Assembly (NCBI RefSeq): GCF_000153045.1
Contig: NZ_CH724159.1
Location: 1,661,513 to 1,725,512 of the forward strand
DNA length: 64,000 nt
Reading direction: 5' to 3'
Source of the DNA: Synechococcus sp. WH 5701
GTDB taxonomy: Bacteria > Cyanobacteriota > Cyanobacteriia > PCC-6307 > Cyanobiaceae
A program made the translations under genes and the position numbers. Positions 52,112 to 60,873 of this stretch are shown here, piece after piece; the stretch's first letter is position 1, and the number at the start of each line of letters is the position of its first letter. The notes under the pieces were generated by a model. The model worked only from the letters and a program-made list of their open reading frames with translations. It made no database searches and was not told the DNA's origin.

Positions 52112-52638
52112 CACCCCTGGGGCGCCATGACTCAGGCGCCGCTCAACTTGGGCTGGCACAGCTGGGGTTGATCCTGCTGGCCGCCGGACTCGCCGGACTG
52201 CTCACAGCCTGCGCGGCCACGCCCCTGCGCCCCTTGCCGGCGATCAACCAACGGCTGGAGCAGAACGGCAGCAACCGCGATCCCTCCCTGAGCGGCCGCT
52301 GGCTGGCCCTGATCAGCGGCCGAGACGGACGCGAGCGGGTGGAGCTGATCGACCTGGATCAGAACCGGCCTGTACCCCTGCCGGGCCTGAACCGCCCCGA
52401 CGCCCAGCCCCTGAACATCAGTGTCGATGCAAACGGTGAACGGATGGCGCTCATCCGCCAGCGCGACGGCCGCACCGAACTGGCGCTCTACCGCCGCAGC
52501 CGGGAAAGTCTGCAGCCGCTGCAGCTGGATCCGCCCGGAGTGCCCCGGCAGGCGCAGCTGAGCGCCGATGGCCGCATGCTGGCGGTGCAGGTCAGCCGGG
52601 CCGGACTCTGGCAGGTGGACCTGATCGAGCTGCCCTGA
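52108..52638 (+). CDS. TolB-like beta-propeller lipoprotein, copy 2
   Basis: A 176-residue paralogue of the preceding gene: signal peptide with lipobox (GLLTAC, Cys35), then propeller-like strands (LSGRWLALISGRDGRERVELIDL, VDANGERMALIRQRDGRTELALY, LSADGRMLAVQV). ATG at 52108 overlaps the previous stop (ATGA). The pair probably arose by tandem duplication and may form a complex; no function is known. Confidence 0.77.
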   Translation: MTPLGRHDSGAAQLGLAQLGLILLAAGLAGLLTACAATPLRPLPAINQRLEQNGSNRDPSLSGRWLALISGRDGRERVELIDLDQNRPVPLPGLNRPDAQPLNISVDANGERMALIRQRDGRTELALYRRSRESLQPLQLDPPGVPRQAQLSADGRMLAVQVSRAGLWQVDLIELP

Positions 52639-52641
52639 GAC

Positions 52642-52842
52642 TCAGGGCACCAGGCCCGCCCAGTGGAGGAAGGTGTCACCGCTGAGGGCCTCGATCAGCA
52701 GCACGGCAGCAAAGCCGAGCATGGCGAAGCGCCCGTTCACCCGCTCCGCGTAACCGCTCCAGCCGAACGCCGGCACCTCGGAGGTGGTGGCACTGGTGGC
52801 GGGGATGGCCTCAGGGTCGCTGGCAGAAGCTGGAGATGACAT
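52642..52842 (-). CDS. High-light-inducible protein (Hli/SCP)
   Basis: A 66-residue one-helix protein of the chlorophyll a/b-binding superfamily. The block ERVNGRFAMLGFAAVLLIEALSG contains the ExxNGRxAMxG chlorophyll-binding motif. Hli proteins protect photosystems under excess light by binding chlorophyll and carotenoid. Its ATG shares a base with the TGA of the upstream ABC transporter gene (TGATG), so translation is coupled to it. Confidence 0.93.
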   Translation of the reverse strand: MSSPASASDPEAIPATSATTSEVPAFGWSGYAERVNGRFAMLGFAAVLLIEALSGDTFLHWAGLVP

Positions 52843-54869
52843 CAGGTTTCACGGTTGCGGCCAAAGTCATAACCGGCGGCAGGCTGCAGGCGCCAGCCAC
52901 CCTGGCCATCGAGCTCGAGCACGGTGTCGTGGAAGGCCACAAGCGTGGGCCGGTGGCCCACGCTCACGAAAGCCATCTCCCGCTCCACCAACAGCTCGTA
53001 CAGGGCCTTCTCGGTGGCTACGTCAAGGGCGCTGGTGGCCTCGTCGAGGACGACGAAGCGGGGGGAGTTGAGCAGCAGCCGGGCGAAAGCCAGACGCTGC
53101 TGCTCGCCGAGCGACAGCAACCGGGGCCAGTCCTGCTTGATGTCCAGATCGGGGTAGCGGCCCACCAGTTCGGGCAGGCGCACCTCCTCGAGTACGTGGC
53201 GAAGCTGGTCGTCGCTGAAGCGATCAGCCGGCTGGGGGTAGCAGAGCTGCTCCCGCAGGCTGCCCAGCAGCATGTAGGGCTTCTGGGGAATGAACATCAG
53301 CTCTCCCACCGGCGGGCGCTGCACATGGCCGGCGGCCGGAGGCCAGAGCCCACTCACCAGCCGCAGGAAGGAGGTTTTGCCGCAGCCCGAAGGCCCGACC
53401 ACCAGCAGCCGCTGATTGGCCGTCACCTCCAGGCTGAGATCGCTCACCAGCAGGCGGCTGGTGCGGGGCGGAACAAGATCCACATGGCTCACCAGGATCG
53501 ATTCGGGACGCACGGCAGCGGCAGCGGCACCCATGGCGCCTCCGGCGGAGGCCTGCTCGGCGGCCACGAACTCGGCCATCTCGGCATTGATCGCCTCCAC
53601 CTTGCCCTGGAAGCCCTCGAGACGGCTGATGGAGGCGGAAAAGGCCGCCAGCCGGTCGATGTTGTTGACGATGTAACTGACCGAGAACAGCACCTGGGAG
53701 AAGGCGATGCTGGCCTGGCCGAAGACGCCGAAGTCCACCTGCTTGGCGAAGTAGATCGGCGCGATCACCAGCCAGGGCAGAAAGCGGGAAAAGTAGTCGT
53801 AGGAGCGCTGGATCACCTGGATCAGGGCTTCCCAGATGATCAGCCGGTTGTAATTGACGATCACCCCGTCGAGGCGGCGTTCACCCTCCTTCTGCTCCTG
53901 GCGCTCCCCGCGGTAGAAGGCGATCGATTCGGCATTGTCGCGGATGTGGACGAGGCCATAGCGGAAATCAGCCTCCAGCTTCAGTTGCTGATAGTTCAGG
54001 TTCACCAGCTTGCGGCTGGCGAACACGATCAGGGCCGTGCCGCCCACCGAATAGGCCAGCAGCCAGAGGGCCAGGGTCTGGTTGATGCTCCAGAGAACGA
54101 TGATGAAACTGAAGAAGGTGAGCAGGGCGGCGATGATCTCCACCGTCACACTCAGACTGGTGGCCGTGAAGCTGGCCGCGTCCTGGGAGATCCGCTGGTC
54201 CGGGTTGTCGATCTCCTCGATGCTTTCGTCGTTGGGATTGAGAACGTAGTAGGCCCGATTGGTGAGGTAGCGGCCCAGCATGCGGCCGCTCAGCCATTCC
54301 CGCCACATCAGGCCCAGCTTCGGGATCAGGTAGCTCTGGATGGCGCGGATCGGCAGGGCCAGCACCAGACAGAAAGCGTAGATCGCAACGATCTTCCAGA
54401 ACTCCTCTTCCTTGTACGCCACCAGAACGTTGTCGATGTTCCGGGCGATGTAGCTGATGCCCACGTTGATGCCATTGATCACCAGGATCAGCAGGGCGAT
54501 CACGCCGAGGAGCAGCCAGGGCAGCCAGCGTCCCTGGCGCAGCTTGCCCCGCAGGGCCACGAAGCAGGAGAGGCCGGCGACAAACAACACCATCACGACC
54601 ACGCCGATCGGTCCGCTCCAGATCGCCGCCACCTGCTCGGGGACCCCAGGCAGGAAGCGGTTGCGCAGCTCGGGGATCCAGGCACCGGCGGCGGCCACCG
54701 TCCCGGAGAGGAGCAGCAGGGTGAGTCCCACCACCACCGCCAGCAGGGCGATCACCAGCAGCAGGAACTGGCCGCTGCCGCGATTCCCCTCGTCAAGCGG
54801 CAGAAAGTAGGGCTGGGCCAGGCGCTGCAGCTTGGCCAACTGCTCGCGAAGGGCCTTGAGGGGGCGCAT
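52842..54869 (-). CDS. ABC exporter (SbmA/BacA or YddA-like, fused permease and ATPase)
   Basis: A 675-residue protein with an N-terminal six-helix transmembrane domain of the SbmA/BacA type (EEFWKIVAIYAFCLVLALPIRAI, MLGRYLTNRAYYVLNPND, DNPDQRISQDAASFTATSL) and a C-terminal ATPase: Walker A GPSGCGKTS, signature LSLGEQQRLAFARLLL, Walker B FVVLDEATSALD. The family (also ABCD-type) moves peptides, cobalamin or fatty acyl groups; substrate here unknown. ATG 54869 is the family-like start. Coupled to an hli gene, with a HIT gene upstream (40 nt). Confidence 0.92.
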   Translation of the reverse strand: MRPLKALREQLAKLQRLAQPYFLPLDEGNRGSGQFLLLVIALLAVVVGLTLLLLSGTVAAAGAWIPELRNRFLPGVPEQVAAIWSGPIGVVVMVLFVAGLSCFVALRGKLRQGRWLPWLLLGVIALLILVINGINVGISYIARNIDNVLVAYKEEEFWKIVAIYAFCLVLALPIRAIQSYLIPKLGLMWREWLSGRMLGRYLTNRAYYVLNPNDESIEEIDNPDQRISQDAASFTATSLSVTVEIIAALLTFFSFIIVLWSINQTLALWLLAYSVGGTALIVFASRKLVNLNYQQLKLEADFRYGLVHIRDNAESIAFYRGERQEQKEGERRLDGVIVNYNRLIIWEALIQVIQRSYDYFSRFLPWLVIAPIYFAKQVDFGVFGQASIAFSQVLFSVSYIVNNIDRLAAFSASISRLEGFQGKVEAINAEMAEFVAAEQASAGGAMGAAAAAVRPESILVSHVDLVPPRTSRLLVSDLSLEVTANQRLLVVGPSGCGKTSFLRLVSGLWPPAAGHVQRPPVGELMFIPQKPYMLLGSLREQLCYPQPADRFSDDQLRHVLEEVRLPELVGRYPDLDIKQDWPRLLSLGEQQRLAFARLLLNSPRFVVLDEATSALDVATEKALYELLVEREMAFVSVGHRPTLVAFHDTVLELDGQGGWRLQPAAGYDFGRNRET

Positions 54870-54909
54870 GAATGGCTGCAAGTCGGCCCATTGTCGCCGC
54901 TGGCGAGGG

Positions 54910-55254
54910 TCAGCCGGGGGGCCAGAGCAGGGGCCGGCCACCGATCACGTGCACATGCAGGTGAAAGACCGTCTGGCCCGCCTCAGCACCGTTGTTGATC
55001 ACCGTGCGCCAGCTGCTCAGGCCCTCCTGCTTCGCCACCTGAGCCGCCACCAGCAGCAGGTGGCCCAGCAGGGCCTGATGGCGTGGCTCGGCGTCGGCCA
55101 GGTTCACCAGGGGTTCCCGCGGGATCACCAGCACGTGCACAGGCGCCTGGGGCTGGATGTCGCGGAAGGCCAGGCACAGCTCATCGGCGTGGACCTGATC
55201 GCAGGGAATCTCACCCCGCAGGATGCGCGCGAAGATCGTCTCGCTCTCGGCCAT
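54910..55254 (-). CDS. HIT family (HINT-like) hydrolase
   Basis: A 114-residue nucleotide-binding protein with the histidine triad HLHVHVIGG at the C-terminus and the N-terminal SETIFARILRGEIPCDQVH typical of HINT/PKCI. It hydrolyses nucleoside phosphoramidates; the biological substrate is unknown. I use the ATG at 55254; the frame upstream has no family similarity. It precedes the ABC exporter and is divergent from the comM-like gene. Confidence 0.92.
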   Translation of the reverse strand: MAESETIFARILRGEIPCDQVHADELCLAFRDIQPQAPVHVLVIPREPLVNLADAEPRHQALLGHLLLVAAQVAKQEGLSSWRTVINNGAEAGQTVFHLHVHVIGGRPLLWPPG

Positions 55255-55332
55255 GGGGCCTCCGCCGGAACCCGGCAACGGATGGGGTGAGACAGGCGGG
55301 GCACTGACTGGGTGTCCGACGCCTGAGCGCCG

Positions 55333-56892
55333 ATGTTGGCACGCTGCAGCAGCGCCGCCCTGCAGGGCCTGGAGGCCAGGGAGGTGGCGGTGGAGGTGGA
55401 CATCGCCCCCGGTCTGCCCGGACTTCAGATCGTGGGTCTGGCGGAAGCGGCCGTGCGCGAGTCCCGTGAGCGGGTTCGGGCCGCCCTGCGTAACAGCGGC
55501 TTCCGCATGCCCCTCACCCGGGTGATCGTGAGCCTGGCCCCGGCGGATCTGCGCAAGGAAGGGCCGGCCTTCGATCTGCCGATCGCCCTGGGGCTGCTGC
55601 TGGCCTCGGGCCAGCTTCCGCCCGAGCGAATGAAGGGGATCTGGAGCGCCGGAGAGCTGGGCCTCGACGGCAGCCTGCGGCCGGTGCGGGGGGTGATGGC
55701 CCTGGCCCTGGCCGCCAGGCGGGCCGGGGCCAGGGCTCTGGTGGTGCCCCGGGCCAATGCCGGCGAGGCGGCGCTGGTGTCGGAGCTGGCGGTGTGGCCG
55801 GCGGCTGATCTGGCGCAGCTGATGGTCTGGCTGGCGGATCCAGGGGACGTTCCGGCCCCGGCCCCCGCCCTGGTGCAGCCGGGGGCGGCCCAGCCCGACC
55901 TTGCCGAGGTGATCGGTCAGGCCCACGGCCGCCGGGCCCTGGAGATCGCCGCGGCCGGAGGTCACCACCTGCTGCTGGTGGGCCCACCGGGCAGCGGCAA
56001 AACCATGCTGGCGCGGCGCCTGGCTGGTCTGCTGCCGCCCCTGCCCCGCCATGAGGCCCTGGAGCTCACTCAGCTCTATTCGGTAGCCGGACTGCTGCCG
56101 GAGGGTGGAGCTCTGATCGGCTCAAGGCCCTTTCGGGCGCCCCACCACAGCTGCACGGCCACGGCCCTGGTGGGCGGTGGCGCCACACCGAGACCAGGGG
56201 AGCTGTCGCTGGCCCACCACGGCGTGCTCTTCCTCGATGAACTGGCGGAATTTCGGCGCGAGGTGCTCGAGCAGATGCGCCAACCCCTGGAGGAGGGAGA
56301 GGTGTGGATCAGCCGCTCACGCCAGCAGAGCCGCTTCCCCTGCCGCGCCGCATTGGTCGCGGCCACGAACCCTTGTCCCTGCGGCTGGTTCGGCGATCCG
56401 GAGCGGACCTGTGGCTGCGGTGAGGCGTTGCAGCGGCGCTACTGGTCTCGGCTCTCGGGCCCCCTGCTTGATCGCCTCGATCTGCAGGTGGTGATGGGGC
56501 GGCTCGAACCCGGCGCCCTGGCGCGCAGCTACGGCCTGGGAGCAGGACCGGCGACCGGGCGACAGGAGCGGACCGAGAATTCGGCAGTGGTGGCGGCGAG
56601 GGTCCTGAGGGCGCGGCAGAGAATGGCGCGGCGCAATCCAGGTGGTCAACCCAATGGACAGCTGCCGGGCTCGAGTCTCAGGACTCTGGTGACGCTCAGC
56701 ACCGGGTCGCTTCAGCTCTGGCAACAGGCCATCACCCAGCGGGGCCTGAGTGCCCGGGCTGGAGAGCGGCTGCTGCGGGTGGCCCTCACCCTGGCTGATC
56801 TGGAGGGAACCAAGCGCGTGAGCGCTCAGCACCTGGGGGAGGCCTTGTCGTACCGATCGTTCGACCAGATCGGCAGGGAGCTATCTGTCTAA
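55333..56892 (+). CDS. YifB/ComM-type magnesium-chelatase-like AAA+ ATPase
   Basis: A 519-residue protein with an N-terminal Lon-protease-like S5 domain (CSSAALQGLEAREVAVEVDIAPGLPG, SLAPADLRKEGPAFDLPIALG) and an AAA+ core: Walker A GPPGSGKTM, RPFRAPHHS, Walker B VLFLDELAEF, and the cysteine cluster NPCPCGWFGDPERTCGCG. It ends with a Mg-chelatase-like C-terminal domain (SARAGERLLRVALTLADLEG). ComM promotes branch migration of integrating DNA in transformation, so it supports natural competence. ATG 55333. Confidence 0.93.
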   Translation: MLARCSSAALQGLEAREVAVEVDIAPGLPGLQIVGLAEAAVRESRERVRAALRNSGFRMPLTRVIVSLAPADLRKEGPAFDLPIALGLLLASGQLPPERMKGIWSAGELGLDGSLRPVRGVMALALAARRAGARALVVPRANAGEAALVSELAVWPAADLAQLMVWLADPGDVPAPAPALVQPGAAQPDLAEVIGQAHGRRALEIAAAGGHHLLLVGPPGSGKTMLARRLAGLLPPLPRHEALELTQLYSVAGLLPEGGALIGSRPFRAPHHSCTATALVGGGATPRPGELSLAHHGVLFLDELAEFRREVLEQMRQPLEEGEVWISRSRQQSRFPCRAALVAATNPCPCGWFGDPERTCGCGEALQRRYWSRLSGPLLDRLDLQVVMGRLEPGALARSYGLGAGPATGRQERTENSAVVAARVLRARQRMARRNPGGQPNGQLPGSSLRTLVTLSTGSLQLWQQAITQRGLSARAGERLLRVALTLADLEGTKRVSAQHLGEALSYRSFDQIGRELSV

Positions 56893-56953
56893 AACGCTGG
56901 GCTGGATGAAGCCGAGCCCCAAGAGGGTGAGCCCACTCAGGGGGTGCACCAGA

Positions 56954-56974
56954 GCTGATCAACCCCGGATCAGC
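56954..56974 (-). terminator. Possible terminator hairpin after rpsU
   Basis: A perfect 7-bp stem (GCTGATC/GATCAGC, 7-nt loop) lies about 15 nt after the rpsU stop, between convergent rpsU and the comM-like gene. The following TCTGG is a poor T-tract. Confidence 0.35.
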
Positions 56975-56989
56975 CTCGGCCGCAGTTGA

Positions 56990-57160
56990 TCAGCGACGAC
57001 GACGACGCTGCTGGGCCTTGCGCTTGTACTTCTCGGTGGGCGTCTCGTGGTGACGCAGGCGCTTGAGGTCGGCGAAGATGCCGGCTTTGGACACCTGCCG
57101 CTTGAAGCGGCGCAGGGCCGATTCGATGCCTTCGTTTTCGCCGACGGTGACCTGGGTCAT
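56990..57160 (-). CDS. rpsU: Ribosomal protein bS21
   Basis: A 56-residue basic protein beginning [20 protein letters not shown] and ending with five consecutive arginines after QQ, the typical S21 layout; it binds near the 3' end of 16S rRNA. ATG at 57160. It is below the length used for most ORF searches but unmistakable. The gene is 58 nt downstream of the DUF3747 gene on the same strand. Confidence 0.95.
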   Translation of the reverse strand: MTQVTVGENEGIESALRRFKRQVSKAGIFADLKRLRHHETPTEKYKRKAQQRRRRR

Positions 57161-57218
57161 GAACCACGCAGTGGGGCTAATTGAACGTCAATGTAGCAAT
57201 CGGCTCATCGGCCCCCAA

Positions 57219-57977
57219 TCACGGCTGGGCCTGGGTGCTGGGGATCGGGGAAGGGGCCAGCGGAGATGCGGGCGCGACAGAAGCAGAAGGATCGGTTGCA
57301 GGAGAACCGACAGCAGGCGGATCGGTTGCGGGAGCCAGGCTGGAGGGAGTGGCGCCGGCTGGGGCCTGAGCCTCGGGCTGGACAGCCTCCTGGCCCGGCC
57401 AGGTGTCCCGGTAGAGGTAGAGGTGGCCGAGGGCGCGGTCGCCGAAGTGGCGGCGCATCAGCTTCCAGCCCGGTTCGGGAACGAACAGCAGGAAGCCATC
57501 GCTTTGGCCCTGGGTCCGGGCCACGACCACCTCGGGACCCGCCTGGTTGCGGCCCGGTGCCGCCAGCAGAATGTTGTCGCTGCCCTGCCGCACCACGCTC
57601 AGCCGGTACACGGTGCCCAGATCGCTGCCGCCCACCCGCAGCGAGTAGCCGTTGGCATCCATGTAGCGGGAGCAGATCCTGGTGAAATCGAAGCTGCCCA
57701 GCAGGGGCTCCACCCGGGTCGGGGATGAACCGCTGGTGGAGAAGCAGGGGCGGCGGTCACTCACCTGTTCGTAGATATTCAGCTGGGCACGCAGGCCATC
57801 GCCGATCGGCGCCGCCACCAGGACGAACTTCGACTGATCCACGTCACGGGCACTGAACAGAGCTCCCTGGGCCGCAACGGGGCCGGCGGCAGCGAAGCCC
57901 AGCACCAGCAGGGCCGGCAGGGAGGGCACCAGTGCGCTGAGCGATCGCAGGAGGAGCGGCAGTGGCGCGACGCGCAT
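57219..57977 (-). CDS. DUF3747 exported protein
   Basis: A 252-residue protein with an N-terminal signal peptide (about 1-37, ending PVAAQ). The following domain matches DUF3747, a cyanobacterial family: FSARDVDQSKFVLVAAPIGDG, LNIYEQVSDRRPCFST, and WKLMRRHFGDRALGHLYLY. Two cysteines (CFS, RICSRY) may form a disulfide. The last 60 residues are a Pro/Ala/Ser tail. Probably periplasmic or outer-membrane associated; no function known. ATG 57977 preferred to TTG 57992. Confidence 0.83.
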   Translation of the reverse strand: MRVAPLPLLLRSLSALVPSLPALLVLGFAAAGPVAAQGALFSARDVDQSKFVLVAAPIGDGLRAQLNIYEQVSDRRPCFSTSGSSPTRVEPLLGSFDFTRICSRYMDANGYSLRVGGSDLGTVYRLSVVRQGSDNILLAAPGRNQAGPEVVVARTQGQSDGFLLFVPEPGWKLMRRHFGDRALGHLYLYRDTWPGQEAVQPEAQAPAGATPSSLAPATDPPAVGSPATDPSASVAPASPLAPSPIPSTQAQP

Positions 57978-58037
57978 CGGTGAACGAGACAAGGTGAGCC
58001 CGATCGTAGAAGTGAGATCCCGCGACGCCAGGGGGGC

Positions 58038-58235
58038 TCAGCTGGCCTTGTTGAGACGAATTGCGACCAGCAGGCTGATCACCGTGCCTGGCAGGCAGGC
58101 CGCCAGGATCAGCCGGGTGGTGAGCACACCCAGGTCTGGCTCGCCATAGGAGAGCTCAAAGACGGAACCTGTGGCGGCGATGCCAAGCAGGCAGGCCAGT
58201 CCGAGAAAGACCCCGGCAAGGGGTTGCATCGGCAT
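58038..58235 (-). CDS. Small two-helix membrane protein
   Basis: A 65-residue protein with two hydrophobic helices (about 5-25 and 38-58) separated by ELSYGEPDLGV. Recognised only as a conserved-looking picocyanobacterial small membrane protein. The ATG start lies 6 nt after the stop of the peptide deformylase gene, so they are co-transcribed. Confidence 0.7.
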   Translation of the reverse strand: MPMQPLAGVFLGLACLLGIAATGSVFELSYGEPDLGVLTTRLILAACLPGTVISLLVAIRLNKAS

Positions 58236-58241
58236 GGGAAA

Positions 58242-58847
58242 TCAGCGCTGTGAGTGGACATCATCACGGCGGAACCCGTGATCCTTGAGCTCCTCGTTGA
58301 GGCTGAGCTCATCGCTGACTAGATCAACGAAGAGAACCCCCTTGAGATGGTCCATCTCGTGGAGGATGCAGCGGGCGAGCAGGCCATCGGCCTTGATGCG
58401 GCGAGGGCGGCCCTGCTCATCCCGGTAACTGACCTCCGCCTCGCTCGGGCGCACCACGGAGAGATACACCCCGGGAATGCTCAGGCAGCCCTCCTCGTAG
58501 GTGTTGAGCGCAGCGCTGGTGGCGTTGATTTCCGGGTTCACCAACACCATCGGCGGCGTGGCCGGGTTCTCCGGATCGAGGTCGATCACCAGCACTTGTT
58601 TGTGCACGCCCACCTGGGGTGCCGCCAGGCCGATGCCATGCGCGCTGTACATGCTGCGCAGCATGTTGCGGGCCAGCTCGCGCACCGATTCATCCACCTT
58701 GCTGATGCGCTTGGCGGACTGACGCAGCACCTGATCCCCCAGCCTGTGGATCGTGAGTGGGGGAGCGTCGAGCACCTGCTTGGGAACCTGGACCGTGCGG
58801 CTGCTCTGCTCCGCCTGGCGGGCCATTTTGGCGAAGCTGCTGGCCAA
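58242..58847 (-). CDS. def: Peptide deformylase
   Basis: Removes the N-formyl group from nascent proteins. The 201-residue protein has the three conserved motifs: GIGLAAPQVG, EGCLSIPG (metal ligand Cys121) and HEMDHLKG (His163, Glu164, His167). A TTG at 58847 preceded by AGGTGA gives MASSFAKMARQAEQ, which resembles other Synechococcus deformylases; ATG 58826 would be 7 residues shorter. Divergent from the S9 peptidase gene (40 nt). Confidence 0.95.
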   Translation of the reverse strand: MASSFAKMARQAEQSSRTVQVPKQVLDAPPLTIHRLGDQVLRQSAKRISKVDESVRELARNMLRSMYSAHGIGLAAPQVGVHKQVLVIDLDPENPATPPMVLVNPEINATSAALNTYEEGCLSIPGVYLSVVRPSEAEVSYRDEQGRPRRIKADGLLARCILHEMDHLKGVLFVDLVSDELSLNEELKDHGFRRDDVHSQR

Positions 58848-58887
58848 AGCGTCACCTGAAACGATGGACCGATTGTAGGAGCCGCTG

Positions 58888-60873
58888 GTGGGGCATGGTT
58901 CAAGCCAGGGTTCAGGCGCCAGGCAGGGCCGCCCCCTGGCGGCGTCGGCAGTGGTGGGACGCACGCCCCGGATCAAGGAACCCCAGCTGCACCGAGGCCG
59001 GCTGTTCTGGCTGGAGCAACGCCCCGCCGAGCAGGGGCGCACCACCTTGATGATGAGACCCTCTCCCTCAGCCGAGGCGATCGAGCTCACCCCAGGCGAG
59101 TGGAACCTGCGCAGCCGCGTCCATGAATACGGCGGCGGCGTGGTGGCGGTGGACCGGGAAACAGCCGGACCCAGCGCAGGAGAGCTGGTGGTGGTGGTGA
59201 ACGATCGTGATCGCTGCCTCTGGCGGCTTGAGACCGACCAGCCGGGGGCGGCGCCCATGCGGCTCACCGAGCCGGGGGAGCGCGCCTTCGCCGATGGGCT
59301 GATCGATGGGCGGCGGCGGCGCTGGATCGGGGTGATGGAGGCCCGCGGACTTGATCAGCTGGTGGCCGTGCCCCTGGAGGGGGGTGAACCGCAGCTGCTG
59401 CGCCAGGCCCTCGACTTCTGCGGCTATGCCGTGCTCAGCCCCGATGGCGGCCGGCTCGCCTGGGTGGAGTGGCAACAGCCGCACATGCCCTGGGACCGCA
59501 GCCAGCTCTGGCTGGCGGACGTGTTGCCTGGAGGAGGACTGGGCCCGGCGCGACTGATCGCCGGCTCCGGTGCTGCGGAGCAGCCGGCGGCGTGCTCGGT
59601 CTTCCAGCCCCTGTGGCTGGCGAACGGGGAGCTGGTGGTGGCCAACGACCGCCACGGCTGGTGGAACCTGGAGCGGCTGGACGCCGCTGGCACTGGGCCA
59701 TGGCAGTGGCTGCTGCCGATGGAGGCGGAGTTCGCCATGCCGCAGTGGGTGTACGGGATGCGCACCACCGCCTGGGATGGCCACCAGCTGGTGGCGGCGG
59801 CCTGCGTGCAGGGCCGCTGGCAGCTGGGCCGCGTGCTGCTCAACGTCCAGAACCCAGCCGGCGGAAAGGAGCCGGCCCCGGCGTGCTGGGAGCCGATTCC
59901 CTGCCCCTTCGATGATCTCGAGGGGCTCTGGGCCGAGGACGGCCAGCTGGTGGCCGTGGCCGCCAACGGCAGCACCGAGGCGGGCCTGCTCAGCCTTGAG
60001 CTGGCCAGCGGCCGCTGGCGGCACCAGGAGGCCGCCGACCTGGCGGGTGTGCCGGCGGCTCAGTGCCTGTCGGCGGCTCCGGCCCAGCCGGCGGACCGCG
60101 GGCAGCCGGCAGAGGCGCTCTGGTTCGAGGGCTACGGCGACCGACCCACCCACGCCTGGTATCACCCCCCTCAGGGGGGAGGCAGCGCCGACGCGCCGCT
60201 GCTGGTGAAAGGTCACAGCGGACCCACGGCCATGGCCCGCACCGGCCTCAATCCGGCAATCCAGTACTGGACCAGCCGGGGCTGGGGCGTGGTGGATGTG
60301 AACTACGGCGGCTCCACGGGCTTCGGGCGGGCCTACCGCGAACGGCTCAACGGGCTCTGGGGTGTGGTGGATGTGGCCGACTGCGCCGCAGCGGCCCGCG
60401 CCCTGGTGGCAGCGGGCCGCGCCAGCCCTGAGCGGATCGCGATCGAGGGGGGCAGCGCCGGTGGTTTCACCGTGCTGGCCGCCCTCTGCTTCAGCGATGT
60501 GTTCCGTGTGGGCGCCTGCCGCTATGCCGTGGCCGACCTCGCCGGCCTGGCCGACAGCAGTCACCGCTTCGAGGCCCGCTACCTGGACGGCCTCGTGGGG
60601 TCATGGCCGGAAGAGCGGGCGATCTATGAGGCCCGCTCCCCGCTGCACCACGCGGACAGGATCCGCTGCCCGGTGATTTTCTTCCAGGGTCTCCAGGACC
60701 AGGTGGTGCCCCCGCAGCAGACCGAGCGGATCGTCGCGGCGCTCGCCGCCAACCGGATTCCGGTGGAGCTGCATCGATTTGCCGCTGAAGGGCACGGATT
60801 CCGCAGCGGCGCCGTACAGATTGAGGTACTGGAGTCCACGGAAGCCTTCTTCCGCAAGCACCTCGCCCTTTGA
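58888..60873 (+). CDS. S9 family prolyl-oligopeptidase-type serine peptidase
   Basis: A 661-residue peptidase. The first two-thirds form a beta-propeller (repeated motifs such as LSPDGGRLAWVEW and WLANGELVVANDRHG) and the C-terminal 240 residues an alpha/beta hydrolase with the nucleophile motif IEGGSAGGF, the Asp in GLQDQVVPP and the His in AEGHGF. It acts on oligopeptides or acylaminoacyl peptides; no signal peptide is seen, so it is probably cytosolic. GTG start at 58888. It overlaps the next gene by 1 nt (TGATG). Confidence 0.93.
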   Translation: MGHGSSQGSGARQGRPLAASAVVGRTPRIKEPQLHRGRLFWLEQRPAEQGRTTLMMRPSPSAEAIELTPGEWNLRSRVHEYGGGVVAVDRETAGPSAGELVVVVNDRDRCLWRLETDQPGAAPMRLTEPGERAFADGLIDGRRRRWIGVMEARGLDQLVAVPLEGGEPQLLRQALDFCGYAVLSPDGGRLAWVEWQQPHMPWDRSQLWLADVLPGGGLGPARLIAGSGAAEQPAACSVFQPLWLANGELVVANDRHGWWNLERLDAAGTGPWQWLLPMEAEFAMPQWVYGMRTTAWDGHQLVAAACVQGRWQLGRVLLNVQNPAGGKEPAPACWEPIPCPFDDLEGLWAEDGQLVAVAANGSTEAGLLSLELASGRWRHQEAADLAGVPAAQCLSAAPAQPADRGQPAEALWFEGYGDRPTHAWYHPPQGGGSADAPLLVKGHSGPTAMARTGLNPAIQYWTSRGWGVVDVNYGGSTGFGRAYRERLNGLWGVVDVADCAAAARALVAAGRASPERIAIEGGSAGGFTVLAALCFSDVFRVGACRYAVADLAGLADSSHRFEARYLDGLVGSWPEERAIYEARSPLHHADRIRCPVIFFQGLQDQVVPPQQTERIVAALAANRIPVELHRFAAEGHGFRSGAVQIEVLESTEAFFRKHLAL

